This document shows, in pieces, positions 30,300 through 40,151 of a stretch of DNA of 64,000 nucleotides (the first letter of the stretch is position 1; each line of letters starts with the position of its first letter). The notes below the pieces were generated by a model. That model was not told where the DNA came from, ran no database searches, and saw only the letters and a list, made by a program, of their open reading frames with translations. The translations under genes and the position numbers were made by a program. Source of the DNA: Polaromonas sp. OV174 (GTDB lineage Bacteria > Pseudomonadota > Gammaproteobacteria > Burkholderiales > Burkholderiaceae_C); NCBI RefSeq assembly GCF_900112285.1, contig NZ_FOKZ01000011.1, forward strand, positions 62,001 through 126,000. The letters run 5' to 3'.

Positions 30300-31787
30300 T
30301 TATTCGATCGCCTTGCCCATGTCTTCAATCACCTTTTTGGCGTCGCCAAACACCATCATGGTCTTGTCCATGTAAAAGAGTTCGTTGTCCAGACCGGCAT
30401 AGCCGGCCGCCATGGAGCGCTTGTTGACGATGACGGTCTTGGCCTTGTAGGCCTCCAGAATCGGCATGCCGTAAATCGCGCTGCCCTTGACATGCGCAGC
30501 CGGGTTCACCACGTCGTTGGCGCCCAGAATGATGGCCACATCGGCCTGGCCGAACTCGGCGTTGATGTCTTCCATCTCGAACACCTGGTCATAAGGCACT
30601 TCGGCCTCGGCCAGCAAAACGTTCATGTGGCCAGGCATGCGGCCGGCCACCGGGTGAATCGCGTACTTGACTTTCACACCCTTGTGGATGAGTTTTTCGG
30701 CCAGCTCGTTGACCGCATGCTGGGCTCGCGCCACCGCTAGGCCGTAGCCCGGCACGATGATCACGGTCTCGGCATTGCCCAGGATGTAGGCCGCGTCGTC
30801 GGCCGAACCCGACTTGACCGGGCGCTGCTCTTTGGCCCCGGCCGTAGCTGTCGCGGCTTCACCGCCAAACCCCCCCAGGATCACGTTGAAGAAGGAGCGG
30901 TTCATCGCCTTGCACATGATGTAGGACAGGATGGCGCCCGACGACCCGACCAGCGAACCGGCAATGATCAACATGGCGTTGTTGAGCGAAAAGCCGATGC
31001 CGGCCGCGGCCCAGCCCGAGTAACTGTTGAGCATGGACACCACCACCGGCATGTCGGCCCCGCCTATCGGAATGATGATCAGAACACCCATCACGAAGGC
31101 CAGTGCCAGCATGGCAAAAAAGGCCGGCCAGCTTTCAGTGAAAACAAACACCAGCCCCAATGCCACCATGGCCAGGCCCAGCACCAGGTTGAGCATGTGC
31201 TGGCCCTTGAACTGCACCGGCGCGCCCTGGAACAAGCGGAACTTGTACTTGCCCGACAGTTTGCCGAAAGCGATCACCGAACCACTGAAGGTGATGGCGC
31301 CTATGGCCGCTCCCAGAAACAACTCCAGCCGGTTGCCCGCCGGAATCGGGAAGCGCGCCAGGCCTTCAAACACCACCGTGCCCACGGGCGTGCTGGCGCC
31401 CAGCAAGGCGGCGATGGGCTTGCCGGTGATGCCAAAGGCCCAGGGCTCGGCCACTGCGGCCACCGCGATGAACACCGCCGCCAGGCCGATCATGCTGTGC
31501 ATGAAGGCCACCAGCTCAGGCATCTTGGTCATCTCGACGCGTTTGGCCATCAAGGTGCCGGCACCACCACCAACCACCAAGGCCGCCAGCACGTAAACCA
31601 TGCCCTCGGCCTTGCCGCCCGAAGTCTCCACGATCAGCGCGCCCGTGGTCAGCACGGCGATCGCCATGCCCAGCATGCCAAATACATTGCCACGAATCGA
31701 GGTGGTCGGATGCGACAGGCCTTTAAGCGCCTGGATGAAAAAAACCGAAGCCACCAAGTAGAGCAGCGTAACGAGGTTCATGCTCAT
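30300..31787 (-). CDS. pntB: NAD(P) transhydrogenase beta subunit
   Basis: This 495-residue protein has about nine membrane helices, then a soluble NADP-binding domain III (IVPGYGLAVARAQH, GANDVVNPAA, KRSMAAGYAG). With PntAa and PntAb it forms the proton-driven enzyme that makes NADPH from NADH. Its ATG overlaps the pntAb stop by 4 bp. Confidence 0.95.
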   Translation of the reverse strand: MSMNLVTLLYLVASVFFIQALKGLSHPTTSIRGNVFGMLGMAIAVLTTGALIVETSGGKAEGMVYVLAALVVGGGAGTLMAKRVEMTKMPELVAFMHSMIGLAAVFIAVAAVAEPWAFGITGKPIAALLGASTPVGTVVFEGLARFPIPAGNRLELFLGAAIGAITFSGSVIAFGKLSGKYKFRLFQGAPVQFKGQHMLNLVLGLAMVALGLVFVFTESWPAFFAMLALAFVMGVLIIIPIGGADMPVVVSMLNSYSGWAAAGIGFSLNNAMLIIAGSLVGSSGAILSYIMCKAMNRSFFNVILGGFGGEAATATAGAKEQRPVKSGSADDAAYILGNAETVIIVPGYGLAVARAQHAVNELAEKLIHKGVKVKYAIHPVAGRMPGHMNVLLAEAEVPYDQVFEMEDINAEFGQADVAIILGANDVVNPAAHVKGSAIYGMPILEAYKAKTVIVNKRSMAAGYAGLDNELFYMDKTMMVFGDAKKVIEDMGKAIE

Positions 31788-32122
31788 TTGGCCGCTCCTT
31801 CTACCGCGCCTGGCGTGACGGCTGGGGCTTTCTTTTCCTTCTTCCTGAACATCTCAAGCATCCGGCGCGTCACCAGAAAGCCGCCGAAGACGTTCACCGC
31901 CGCCAGCGCCACGGCCAGCACGCCCATGGTCTTGCCCAGGCCAGTTTCAGTCAGTGCCGCGGCCAGCATGGCGCCGACGATGACGATGGCCGAGATCGCG
32001 TTGGTCACCGCCATCAGCGGCGTATGCAATGCCGGCGTGACGGTCCAGACCACGTGGTAGCCCACGTAAATGGCCAATACAAAAATAATCAGGTTGATGA
32101 TGGTGGGTGACACGACATCCAT
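31784..32122 (-). CDS. pntAb: NAD(P) transhydrogenase alpha subunit, membrane part
   Basis: This 112-residue protein has three to four helices and the conserved HTPLMAVTNAISAIVIVGA. In E. coli this is the C-terminal part of PntA; here the alpha subunit is split into two genes, as in Rhodospirillum and many betaproteobacteria. A basic KKEKKAP tail ends it. Confidence 0.93.
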   Translation of the reverse strand: MDVVSPTIINLIIFVLAIYVGYHVVWTVTPALHTPLMAVTNAISAIVIVGAMLAAALTETGLGKTMGVLAVALAAVNVFGGFLVTRRMLEMFRKKEKKAPAVTPGAVEGAAK

Positions 32123-32174
32123 GGTCTTCTCCTCTTGTCCGTAAAGGGCGGCGCTGGGCTGGCCCCGAATTGAT

Positions 32175-33290
32175 TTATTTCTTTTTGACTTCGCCGTTTT
32201 GCGTCATCAGACAGGCCGCCACGATATCGTCCTCAAGATCGATAGTGAGCGCACCGTCCTTGCTGATGATGAGCTTGAGGAAGTCGAGCAGGTTGCGTGC
32301 GTAGAGCGCGCTGGCATCGGCCGCCACCAAAGCCGGCAGATTGGTCTCGCCGATCAGCGTCACGCCGTTCTTGATCACGGTTTTCCCGGGCTCGGTCAGC
32401 GGGCAGTTGCCGCCTTGCGGCGCCGCCAGGTCAACAATCACGCTACCGGGCTTCATGGACTTGACCATCTCTTCGGTCACCAGCACCGGTGCGGCGCGGC
32501 CGGGGATCAGTGCGGTGGTGATGACCACATCGGCCTGCGCCACGCGCTTGGCGACTTCCGCCTTCTGGCGCTCCAGCCAGCTGGCCGGCATGGGCTTGGC
32601 ATAACCACCCACGCCGACGGCGGCTTCGCGCTCTTCATCGGTTTCATAGGCCACGTCAATGAACTTGGCGCCCAGCGATTCGACCTGCTCCTTCACGCTG
32701 GGGCGCACGTCGCTGGCTTCAATCACGGCGCCCAGGCGCTTGGCCGTGGCAATGGCCTGCAGGCCGGCCACGCCAACACCCAGGATCACCACGCGGGCGG
32801 CCTTGACCGTGCCGGCGGCCGTCATCAGCATGGGGAAGAAGCGCTGGTATTTTTCGGCCGCCATCATCACGGCCTTGTAGCCGGCGATGTTGGCCTGCGA
32901 CGACAACACGTCCATGCTTTGCGCACGGCTGGTGCGTGGCGCGGCTTCCAGCGCAAACGAAGTCAACTGGGCCGCGGCCAGCCTTTGCAGACCGCTCGCA
33001 TCAAAGGGGTTGAGCATGCCGACCAGCACGCCGCCGGAGCGGGCCAGCGCCATTTCACTGTCCAGCGGGCAGCGCACCTTGAGCACGATGTCGGCGGCAT
33101 AAGCGCCTGCGGCATCGGTGATCTCGACACCGACCGCGGCATAAGCCTCATCGGTCACGCTGGCTGCGACGCCGGCTCCCGACTGAACCCGGACCGTATG
33201 GCCCTGGGATTTGAGCTTCTTCGCGGTTTCGGGCGTCATAGCGACGCGTGTTTCTCCAGCCGTGATTTCGGCGGGTACCCCAATCAGCAT
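32175..33290 (-). CDS. pntAa: NAD(P) transhydrogenase alpha subunit, NAD-binding part
   Basis: This 371-residue soluble domain I resembles alanine dehydrogenase. It has MLIGVPAEITAGETRVAMTP at the start, the NAD-binding VVILGVGVAGLQAIATAKRLG and SVIVDLAAPQGGNCPLT. GGAGA lies upstream of the ATG at 33290. It heads the pntAa-Ab-B operon. Confidence 0.94.
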   Translation of the reverse strand: MLIGVPAEITAGETRVAMTPETAKKLKSQGHTVRVQSGAGVAASVTDEAYAAVGVEITDAAGAYAADIVLKVRCPLDSEMALARSGGVLVGMLNPFDASGLQRLAAAQLTSFALEAAPRTSRAQSMDVLSSQANIAGYKAVMMAAEKYQRFFPMLMTAAGTVKAARVVILGVGVAGLQAIATAKRLGAVIEASDVRPSVKEQVESLGAKFIDVAYETDEEREAAVGVGGYAKPMPASWLERQKAEVAKRVAQADVVITTALIPGRAAPVLVTEEMVKSMKPGSVIVDLAAPQGGNCPLTEPGKTVIKNGVTLIGETNLPALVAADASALYARNLLDFLKLIISKDGALTIDLEDDIVAACLMTQNGEVKKK

Positions 33291-33433
33291 GGGTGTCTCC
33301 TCAGTATTTTGTTTTTTTGGAGGCTCCAGGTGAGCCGCGTTTGCATTTTCAGCTGGCTTGGAGCTTACATGAGTTTCATCAACTCTTCTCAAAGCAGACT
33401 GGCTTCCATGACTACAGGGCAAGCCCAAAGACA

Positions 33434-33472
33434 GCAGCCCCATCAGCCGTGCTTGCCGGCTGATGGGGCTGC
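33434..33472 (-). terminator. Strong hairpin after the aldehyde dehydrogenase gene
   Basis: Two perfect 16-nt arms (33434-33449 and 33457-33472) enclose a 7-nt loop, 37 bp past the mmsA stop. The T-run on the minus strand is weak (CTTT), so it may also act as an mRNA-stabilising structure. Confidence 0.65.
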
Positions 33473-33508
33473 GTCTGAAATGTCGGTGCAGACTGCTGTT
33501 CGTGGCCC

Positions 33509-35026
33509 TTACTTCGCCGTCGGCATCACGAATTCGGCACCCTTGCCTATGCTTTCGGGCCAGCGCTGCATGATGGATTTTTGCTTGGTGTAGAAGCGAA
33601 CACCCTCTTCGCCATATGCGTGCATGTCGCCGAACAGACTCTTCTTCCAGCCGCCGAAACCATGCCAGGCCATGGGCACAGGAATGGGCACATTGATGCC
33701 GACCATACCAACCTGAATGCGGCGACCGAATTCCCGGGCCACGTGGCCGTCGCGGGTAAAGCAGCTCACACCGTTGCCAAATTCGTGGGCGTTGATCAGG
33801 TCAACCGCCTGTGCGAAGTCCTTCACCCGCACGCAACCGAGCACCGGTCCGAAGATCTCTTCCTTGTAGATGCGCATCTCGGGCGTGACATGGTCAAACA
33901 GCGTGCCGCCCATCCAGAAACCGTTGTCGCAACCCTCGCCGGCGCTGGCGCCCTTGAACGTGCGACCGTCGACCAGCATCTTCGCGCCTTCCTTGACGCC
34001 CTGCTCGATGTAGCCGGTGATGCGCTCATGTGCCGCACGGGTCACGATGGGGCCCATCTCAGCGGCCAGGTTCTCGCCGTTCAGCACTTGCAGCGTCTTG
34101 GTGCGCGCTTGCAGCATAGGCACCAGTTTGTCCGCCACGTCACCGACCAGCACGGCGACAGAAATCGCCATGCAGCGCTCGCCGGCAGAGCCATAACCCG
34201 CGCCGATCAAGGCATCCACGGCTTGCTCCAGATCGGCATCGGGCATGACGACCATGTGGTTCTTCGCGCCACCCAAAGCCTGCACGCGCTTGCCGTGGTG
34301 GGCGCCGGTTTCGTAGATGTAGTTGGCGATGGGGGTTGAACCGACAAAGCTGATGGCCTTCACGTCAGGGTGCACCAGCAAGGCGTCCACGGCCTCCTTG
34401 TCACCCTGCACGACGTTGAACACGCCGTGCGGCAATCCGGCCTGCGTCAGCAACTCGGCCATGAAGAGGCTGGGTGTCGGATCAATCGGGCTGGGCTTGA
34501 GCACAAAGGTGTTGCCCGCGGCAATGGCCACCGGAAACATCCACATCGGCACCATGACGGGGAAGTTGAAAGGCGTGATGCCGGCCACCACACCAAGCGG
34601 CTGGCGCAAGGTCCAGTTGTCTATGCCCGTGGAGACCTGATCGGTGAAGTCACCCTTGAGCAATTGCGGAATGCCGCAGGCAAATTCGACGATGTCTATG
34701 CCGCGCGCGACTTCGCCCTGCGCATCGGTGAACACCTTGCCGTGCTCGGCCGTGATCATGTGGGCCAGCTTGTCCTTGTTCTGGTTCAGCAATTCAAGGA
34801 ACTTGAACATCACACGGGCGCGGCGGATGGGCGGCGTGTCCGCCCAGGCCGGGAAAGCCGCTTGCGCCGACGCGACCGCAGCCTGCACTTCGGCCGTGCT
34901 GGCCAGAGCCACCTTGGCAGAGACCGCGCCGGTGGCGGGATTGAAAACATCCTGGCTACGGCCAGCTGGCGGCGTGACGGTACGCCCCTGGATGTAGTGA
35001 CCGATGGTGGCGAGAGAAGAAGACAT
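33509..35026 (-). CDS. mmsA: CoA-acylating methylmalonate-semialdehyde dehydrogenase
   Basis: This 505-residue aldehyde dehydrogenase has the catalytic Cys in [11 protein letters not shown] and the MmsA-type segments [32 protein letters not shown] [17 protein letters not shown] and [10 protein letters not shown]. MmsA enzymes act in valine, beta-alanine and inositol breakdown. AAGGA lies 10 bp before the ATG at 35026. A LysR gene is divergent, so it is the likely regulator. Confidence 0.88.
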   Translation of the reverse strand: MSSSLATIGHYIQGRTVTPPAGRSQDVFNPATGAVSAKVALASTAEVQAAVASAQAAFPAWADTPPIRRARVMFKFLELLNQNKDKLAHMITAEHGKVFTDAQGEVARGIDIVEFACGIPQLLKGDFTDQVSTGIDNWTLRQPLGVVAGITPFNFPVMVPMWMFPVAIAAGNTFVLKPSPIDPTPSLFMAELLTQAGLPHGVFNVVQGDKEAVDALLVHPDVKAISFVGSTPIANYIYETGAHHGKRVQALGGAKNHMVVMPDADLEQAVDALIGAGYGSAGERCMAISVAVLVGDVADKLVPMLQARTKTLQVLNGENLAAEMGPIVTRAAHERITGYIEQGVKEGAKMLVDGRTFKGASAGEGCDNGFWMGGTLFDHVTPEMRIYKEEIFGPVLGCVRVKDFAQAVDLINAHEFGNGVSCFTRDGHVAREFGRRIQVGMVGINVPIPVPMAWHGFGGWKKSLFGDMHAYGEEGVRFYTKQKSIMQRWPESIGKGAEFVMPTAK

Positions 35027-35190
35027 GACGGGCAATCCTTTGAAATGGCGGGGGCAACAGGCCCCATCAACTTGGCAAACTGCAGTCTAGGCGCCACCGA
35101 GGCAATTGATAATGCCCATTTTTCCGATTACATTGTTCACTTTTCTGAACAATCAAACCTTTCTCACCTTATCCCTAAGGGGTCCCGTCC

Positions 35191-36276
35191 GTGTCTTCCG
35201 ACCAGCTCTCTCCCCTGATCGCCGACCTGCACCTTCTCACGGTGCTGGCCGCCACCCGCAGCTTTACCGAAACCGCGCGCCGCCTGGGTGTTTCCAAGGC
35301 ATCGGCCAGCATGCGCATCAGCGAGCTGGAGCGCGCCGCCGGGGTCTTGCTGGTGCGCCGCACCACGCGCTCGGTTGGCCTGACCGAGGCCGGCCAGCAA
35401 CTGGTCCATGAAATGCAGCCGGCCTTCAACCGCATCAGCGAAAGCTATAACGCGGCCCGCGACCTGGTCGGCGCACCGCGCGGCCTGGTCCGGGTGACGG
35501 CACCGGTCGCGCTGGGGCGCCAGCACCTGGCGCCTTGCGTGGCGGCCTTTTTGCAACGCTTTCCCGACATTCACATCGAGCTGGAGCTGACCGACCGTTT
35601 CGTCAACCTGGCCAACGAAGGTTTCGATCTGGCCATACGCCACACCAACACCGTGCCCGAGACCCATGTGGCCTGGGTGCTGTGCGAAACCCGCGCCAGC
35701 CTGATGGCCAGCCCGCAGTATCTGGCGCGGCGCGGCATGCCCATGCATCCGTCCGAGTTGAGCGCGCACGACTGCCTGCTCTACCTGCGCGACAGCCATG
35801 CCGGCAACTGGACCTTTGTGCGCCAGCTGGCGCGCAAGGGCAAGCGCCAGTTCGCCGAGCCGGCGCTGGAGCGCCTTGGCGTCAGCGTCGCCGGCACGCT
35901 CAAGGTCAACAACAGCGAGGTGCTGCGCGACGCCCTGCTGGCCGGCCTGGGCATAGGCCTGCTGCCGGACTTCAGCATGCCGCTGGACATGGCCCCCACG
36001 CTTGTCGCTGCGCGTACTGCGCTGCCCCCCGAGGGGGCTGGCCTTGCTTGGGGCGGCCCGGCGCAGCGGCCTATGACCCCCGCGCTGTCCACCTGCCAGA
36101 CGCTGGTGCCGGTCTTGCCCGACTGGCAGGTGCAGGGCTTTTTCGGCGAGCGCATTTACGCCCTGCGGCCCTGGTCGGCCCAAGTGCCCAAGGCGGTGCA
36201 ATGCCTGGTCGAGCATTTGCGCCAGAGCTTTGCCCAGGGGTTCGGTGCCGCGATGGCGTCGCCCGCGCCTCGTTAA
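35191..36276 (+). CDS. LysR-family transcriptional regulator
   Basis: This 361-residue protein has an N-terminal HTH (RSFTETARRLGVSKASASMRISELE) and a substrate-binding domain. It is about 60 residues longer than usual. Part of the excess is a Pro/Gly/Ala-rich stretch near residues 272-305, encoded by a palindromic GC-rich repeat, inserted in frame just before LVPVLPDWQ. It is divergent from mmsA with a 164-bp gap. Confidence 0.88.
   Translation: MSSDQLSPLIADLHLLTVLAATRSFTETARRLGVSKASASMRISELERAAGVLLVRRTTRSVGLTEAGQQLVHEMQPAFNRISESYNAARDLVGAPRGLVRVTAPVALGRQHLAPCVAAFLQRFPDIHIELELTDRFVNLANEGFDLAIRHTNTVPETHVAWVLCETRASLMASPQYLARRGMPMHPSELSAHDCLLYLRDSHAGNWTFVRQLARKGKRQFAEPALERLGVSVAGTLKVNNSEVLRDALLAGLGIGLLPDFSMPLDMAPTLVAARTALPPEGAGLAWGGPAQRPMTPALSTCQTLVPVLPDWQVQGFFGERIYALRPWSAQVPKAVQCLVEHLRQSFAQGFGAAMASPAPR
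36008..36076 (+). repeat. GC-rich palindromic repeat inside the LysR coding region
   Basis: This segment contains CTGCCCCCCGAGGGGGC followed by GGGGCGGCCCGGCGCAG, a type of repeat that I recall as frequent between genes in Comamonadaceae. Here it is translated in frame within the LysR effector domain. Confidence 0.55.
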
Positions 36277-36302
36277 GGCCGGTGTCATGAAGGACACGGA
36301 TA

Positions 36303-36821
36303 ATGCGCGCGATGAATACACGATGGAAACCCAACGTCACTGTGGCTGCGGTCATTGCTCGCGACTTCGACGGCGTCCAGAAATTCCTGCTGGTCGAAGA
36401 GGCTACCCGGGATGGCTTGAAGCTCAACAACCCCGCTGGTCACCTCGACCCCGGCGAAGACCCGATACACGGCTGCCGTCGGGAAACGCTGGAAGAAACC
36501 GCCTTTCATTTCACGCCCACGGCGCTGGTTGGCGTCTATCTCTCGCGCTTCGAGCGACTGACACCCGGCCATGAAGCGCCGCAAGACATCACCTATCTGC
36601 GCTTTGCCTTTTGCGGCGAACTGGGCGAACAGGTCGCCGGCCAGCCGCTGGACCATGGCATTGTGCGCACGCTGTGGCTGAGCGCCGACGAAATCAGAGC
36701 GTGCACTCACATGCACCGTTCGCCTTTGCTGCTCAGCTGCATGGAAGACTACCTGGCCGGTAAGCGCTACCCGCTGGAGCTTTTGACCACCGACCCCAGC
36801 GTGTACCTGGCCAAGCCTTGA
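36303..36821 (+). CDS. Nudix hydrolase (NudJ-like)
   Basis: This 172-residue protein has a Nudix box GHLDPGEDPIHGCRRETLEE, matching GX5EX7REXXEE, with Ala at the usual last Gly (ETAF). The arrangement and its position before mnmA resemble NudJ, a nucleoside di-/triphosphate phosphatase. The ATG at 36303 has AAGG 9 bp upstream; MNTRW three codons on is an alternative. Confidence 0.88.
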   Translation: MRAMNTRWKPNVTVAAVIARDFDGVQKFLLVEEATRDGLKLNNPAGHLDPGEDPIHGCRRETLEETAFHFTPTALVGVYLSRFERLTPGHEAPQDITYLRFAFCGELGEQVAGQPLDHGIVRTLWLSADEIRACTHMHRSPLLLSCMEDYLAGKRYPLELLTTDPSVYLAKP

Positions 36822-36872
36822 GATAAAGACCCGAGACGCTGGGCGCCTGAGCATAAAACCTAAAATGGTGCC

Positions 36873-38045
36873 ATGCAAAAGCAAGCGAACAAGCAAAGAA
36901 TCGTCGTCGGTCTGAGCGGCGGCGTGGACTCCGCCGTGACCGCGCACCTGCTCATACAGCAGGGTCATGAAGTCATAGGCATCTTCATGAAGAACTGGGA
37001 AGATGACGATGACAGCGAGTTCTGCTCGTCCAATATTGATTTTGTCGACGCCGCCGCCGTCGCCGACGTGATCGGCATAGAGATAGAACACGTCAACTTC
37101 GCCGCCGACTACAAGGACCGGGTGTTTGCCGAATTCCTGCGCGAATACCAGGCTGGCCGCACCCCCAATCCCGACATACTGTGCAATGCCGAGATCAAAT
37201 TCAAGGCCTTTTTAGACCACGCGATGCGCCTGGGCGCCGACAAAATCGCCACCGGCCACTATGCCCGCGTGCGCCAAAACGAGGCCACCGGCCTGTACGA
37301 GTTGCTCAAGGGGCTGGATCCGGCCAAGGACCAAAGCTATTTCCTGCACCGCCTGAACCAGGCACAGCTGTCCCAAACCCTGTTTCCCGTTGGCGAGTTG
37401 CACAAGACCGAGGTGCGGCGCATCGCCGACGAGATCGGCCTGCCCAACGCCAAGAAAAAAGACTCCACCGGTATCTGCTTCATAGGCGAACGGCCTTTTC
37501 GCGATTTCCTGAACCGCTACATCGCCAAGGCGCCAGGCCCCATCAAAAACGACAAGGGCCGCATCCTGGGCGAGCATGTGGGCCTGAGTTTTTACACCCT
37601 GGGCCAGCGCCAGGGTCTGGGCATTGGCGGCGTGAAGGCCAGGGGCGCCGACCTGAAGGCCGCGCAGGCGCGCGGCCAGCGCGGCGTCGGTGAGCACGAG
37701 CCCTGGTTTGTGGCGCGCAAAGACCTGGAAAACAATACCTTGTGGGTAGTGCAGGGCCACGACCATCCCTGGCTGCAATCGACTCAGCTCAGCGCGCAGG
37801 ACTGCAGTTGGGTCGCCGGCACGCCACCGACCACCGGGGCCATGGCCGCCAAAACGCGTTACCGCCAGTTTGACGCAGCCTGCGAGCTGCGCCAGGTCAC
37901 GGCAAGCGGCTGCGAGTTGGTATTTTCCGAGGCCCAGTGGGCCGTGACGCCCGGGCAATCGGCCGTGCTCTACCAGGGCGAGGTCTGCCTGGGTGGCGGC
38001 GTGATTGCCAGCAGCAATGTGCAGAACCTGCCGGCCAAGTCCTGA
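36873..38045 (+). CDS. mnmA: tRNA-specific 2-thiouridylase
   Basis: This 390-residue enzyme adds sulfur to U34 of Lys, Glu and Gln tRNAs. It has the PP-loop [10 protein letters not shown], the first catalytic Cys in [12 protein letters not shown] and the second in [10 protein letters not shown]. The length is usual for the family, though a short insertion rich in Ala and Arg ([17 protein letters not shown]) lies in the middle domain. Confidence 0.95.
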   Translation: MQKQANKQRIVVGLSGGVDSAVTAHLLIQQGHEVIGIFMKNWEDDDDSEFCSSNIDFVDAAAVADVIGIEIEHVNFAADYKDRVFAEFLREYQAGRTPNPDILCNAEIKFKAFLDHAMRLGADKIATGHYARVRQNEATGLYELLKGLDPAKDQSYFLHRLNQAQLSQTLFPVGELHKTEVRRIADEIGLPNAKKKDSTGICFIGERPFRDFLNRYIAKAPGPIKNDKGRILGEHVGLSFYTLGQRQGLGIGGVKARGADLKAAQARGQRGVGEHEPWFVARKDLENNTLWVVQGHDHPWLQSTQLSAQDCSWVAGTPPTTGAMAAKTRYRQFDAACELRQVTASGCELVFSEAQWAVTPGQSAVLYQGEVCLGGGVIASSNVQNLPAKS

Positions 38046-38073
38046 CTGGCCTGCTCACGAAATTTAAGAAAAA

Positions 38074-38130
38074 TAAGGCTCTAGCCCAATCAGGGCAAGC
38101 GTAAACAGCTATTAATTAGATAGTAATAAA
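38074..38130 (+). repeat. Dispersed intergenic hairpin repeat, copy D
   Basis: GGCTCTAGCCC, spacer, AGGGCAAGCGTAAACA, then GCTATTAATTAGATAGT. This is the best-preserved copy of the family also seen near 963, 23853, 27498 and 39774. It lies between convergent mnmA and the MipA-like gene. Confidence 0.65.
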
Positions 38131-38144
38131 CCCCTTGGATCGCC

Positions 38145-39563
38145 TTAAAGCGCCGTCTCCAGATAGGTGTAAATGTAGTTGGAGCCGCCGTTGACATTGC
38201 CCAGCAGACGCGAGGAGCCAAAAAAGCCGGAACGGTGCGACACACCGAAACCGATATAGGTTTCCTTCAGCGCCCGCGAACCGATCAGATCGCCCAGGCT
38301 GACGTCAAGCGTCGGGTCCAGAAAGTTCAGCATGCGTGACGAGGTTTTACCGTTGGCCGCCGCACTGGAGGCTTCGATATACGGCACCCGCTGCGCCATG
38401 GAAACGCCCGCGCCCAATCCCAGTCGCGTCTTGACTTTATGGCTCCATGGAAAGCCCGAATAAACGGCCTTCATGAACAGATCCAGTTGCAGGCCGTTGG
38501 CCTGCAATCCACGCTCGTTATGGTTGGTCAGGCCCACGTAGCCGACAAAGTCCAGGGGCCAGCCATTCAGGCTCTGGATAAAGGGCTTGCCGACCTGAAT
38601 GCCGGTGATGCTGGTCGGCTGTTTTTTGTCCGTGGACAGGCACTGGGCCGTCAGTATCTTCATCAGGTGGCAGCCATCTTCGGTGGACTTGCCATAGAGC
38701 AGCTTGAAATAAGTCGGCGAATCGTTCTGCGCCCACTCCCGCTTGTGGCCGCCGAAGTCATAGGCCGCGCCCACATAGACAGCGGGCAACACGCGCTTTT
38801 GCACGATGGGGCTGTCGCTGACCTTGCGGTCCAGCACCGTGGCCGACACGCCGGCCAGCAGGCGCCAGCGCTGCGATAGATCGTAAGAGCCATACAGGCC
38901 GAGCGAGGTATTGAGGCCTGCGCCGGGGGCATAAGCCGCACGGTCGGCGACGGCTTCGCTGGCCTGCACGCCATAGTAATAGTTGTTGAGCTTGGCATCG
39001 CGCAGACCCAGGGTCAGGCTGGGCCGCAGCGTCCACGGGCCGGAGCGCCAGTCATAGCTATAGCCAAGGCGAAACTCGCTGCCCTTGTAGGTATTGCCGA
39101 TGTCGTGCACCAGCTCGGCCTTCAAGGTGCCCCAGGGTTGGCGGTAGCGGTAGGACAGACCCAGGTCCATGGCGGTTTCGCGCGTCGCCATGCCTGCCAG
39201 ACTGGCAGGCACACGTTCGGCCGGATAGCCTTCCAGGCGCTGCTCCACAAACAGGTCCAGCCCCTGCTCAGCGCCGTTGAGCAACTTCACGCCACCACGA
39301 TTGGCACGCAGGAACAAGCGCTCGCCTTCGTACAAATAAAGCGGCACCAAGTCAAAGCGACTGCCCGCATCGCGATAGGGTGAAGTCTCCACCCGCGTCA
39401 CAAAGCCCAGCCCGGCGCTACCCGACTCGGACAGGATATGCGTGAATGGCTCCAGCTCGCCAGTCGCGCGGGCCGGGCTCATGGCTGACAAACCGGCCGA
39501 CAGCAAAGCCGCACAAAAAACCGAGCGCGACAGGAAAAAACGGGAAAGTAAAAAACTGTTCAT
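38145..39563 (-). CDS. MipA/OmpV-family outer-membrane protein with extra C-terminal region
   Basis: This 472-residue protein starts MNSFLLSRFF at 39563, with a signal peptide cleaved near PARATG. Residues 40-260 fit MipA/OmpV (GSRFDLVPLYLY, YYYGVQASEA, ATVLDRKVSDSPIV). A further 200 residues follow and end in GGSNYIYTYLETAL with an outer-membrane-like pattern (GLQLDLFMKAVYSGFP, ETYIGFGVSHRSGFFGSS). MipA proteins are normally about 250-270 residues, so this is either a fusion or a distinct long subfamily. Function unknown. Confidence 0.65.
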   Translation of the reverse strand: MNSFLLSRFFLSRSVFCAALLSAGLSAMSPARATGELEPFTHILSESGSAGLGFVTRVETSPYRDAGSRFDLVPLYLYEGERLFLRANRGGVKLLNGAEQGLDLFVEQRLEGYPAERVPASLAGMATRETAMDLGLSYRYRQPWGTLKAELVHDIGNTYKGSEFRLGYSYDWRSGPWTLRPSLTLGLRDAKLNNYYYGVQASEAVADRAAYAPGAGLNTSLGLYGSYDLSQRWRLLAGVSATVLDRKVSDSPIVQKRVLPAVYVGAAYDFGGHKREWAQNDSPTYFKLLYGKSTEDGCHLMKILTAQCLSTDKKQPTSITGIQVGKPFIQSLNGWPLDFVGYVGLTNHNERGLQANGLQLDLFMKAVYSGFPWSHKVKTRLGLGAGVSMAQRVPYIEASSAAANGKTSSRMLNFLDPTLDVSLGDLIGSRALKETYIGFGVSHRSGFFGSSRLLGNVNGGSNYIYTYLETAL

Positions 39564-40151
39564 CTTTGACTTGTATTTTGAAAACTCTGCGGCAAAGACC
39601 AAAAGCCGGAATCCGACCAGTTCCTGAGGCCGGTGCAGCAGGCACCCTGCATGCGACCCATGATCCATCTCTTTAGCCGACTCGATTGGCAAATAGGGCT
39701 AGCTTGAAAGCGCCAGGGAAGGGCCCGTTTCGACGCATTGATCAACGGACTTGCTCCTTGCCTTTCAAGAATAACGCATAAATCCCATATGCAGCAGCCA
39801 CAAGACGCTACCAAATTAGTAGCAAGCCAGTTCAAACTCCCGACAATCATCGGAAGTTGATATCTGGAATTGTTTCACACGACGGTGTGAGCGACCGAAT
39901 TTGGCTGCGGGAGGTGTGCAAGCTGTGAGTGAAACCGGTGCGTCCAGTGCCGATGCGCCTGGACCCCACCTCGCCCCTTCACTGAAGCAGCGAATCACGA
40001 GATCGCGAATAAGCTGATGTGGATCTCAAGGCACAGAACTTGGCCTAGACATTCGGCCATCACGCTGAAAACCGCGTCCCAAGCATCACCGCCGTGTATA
40101 AAGTCGTCGCGACTACAACGCGCAAAGGCAGCGGCCAGGCCCCTGATCCGC
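39564..40151. other. Gene-free region with repeat copy E
   Basis: This 588-bp spacer follows the gsiD stop and precedes the MipA-like gene start on the minus strand. A degenerate copy of the dispersed repeat lies at about 39774-39825. Short frames are present but none shows recognisable homology or a ribosome binding site. A GTTTCACACG...CGGTGTGAGC inverted pair occurs near 39870. Confidence 0.5.
39774..39825 (+). repeat. Dispersed intergenic hairpin repeat, copy E (degenerate)
   Basis: It keeps the order CGCATAAATCCC, spacer, CAAGACGCTACC, AAATTAGTAGC seen in copies C and D, with several mismatches in the first arm. Confidence 0.45.
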
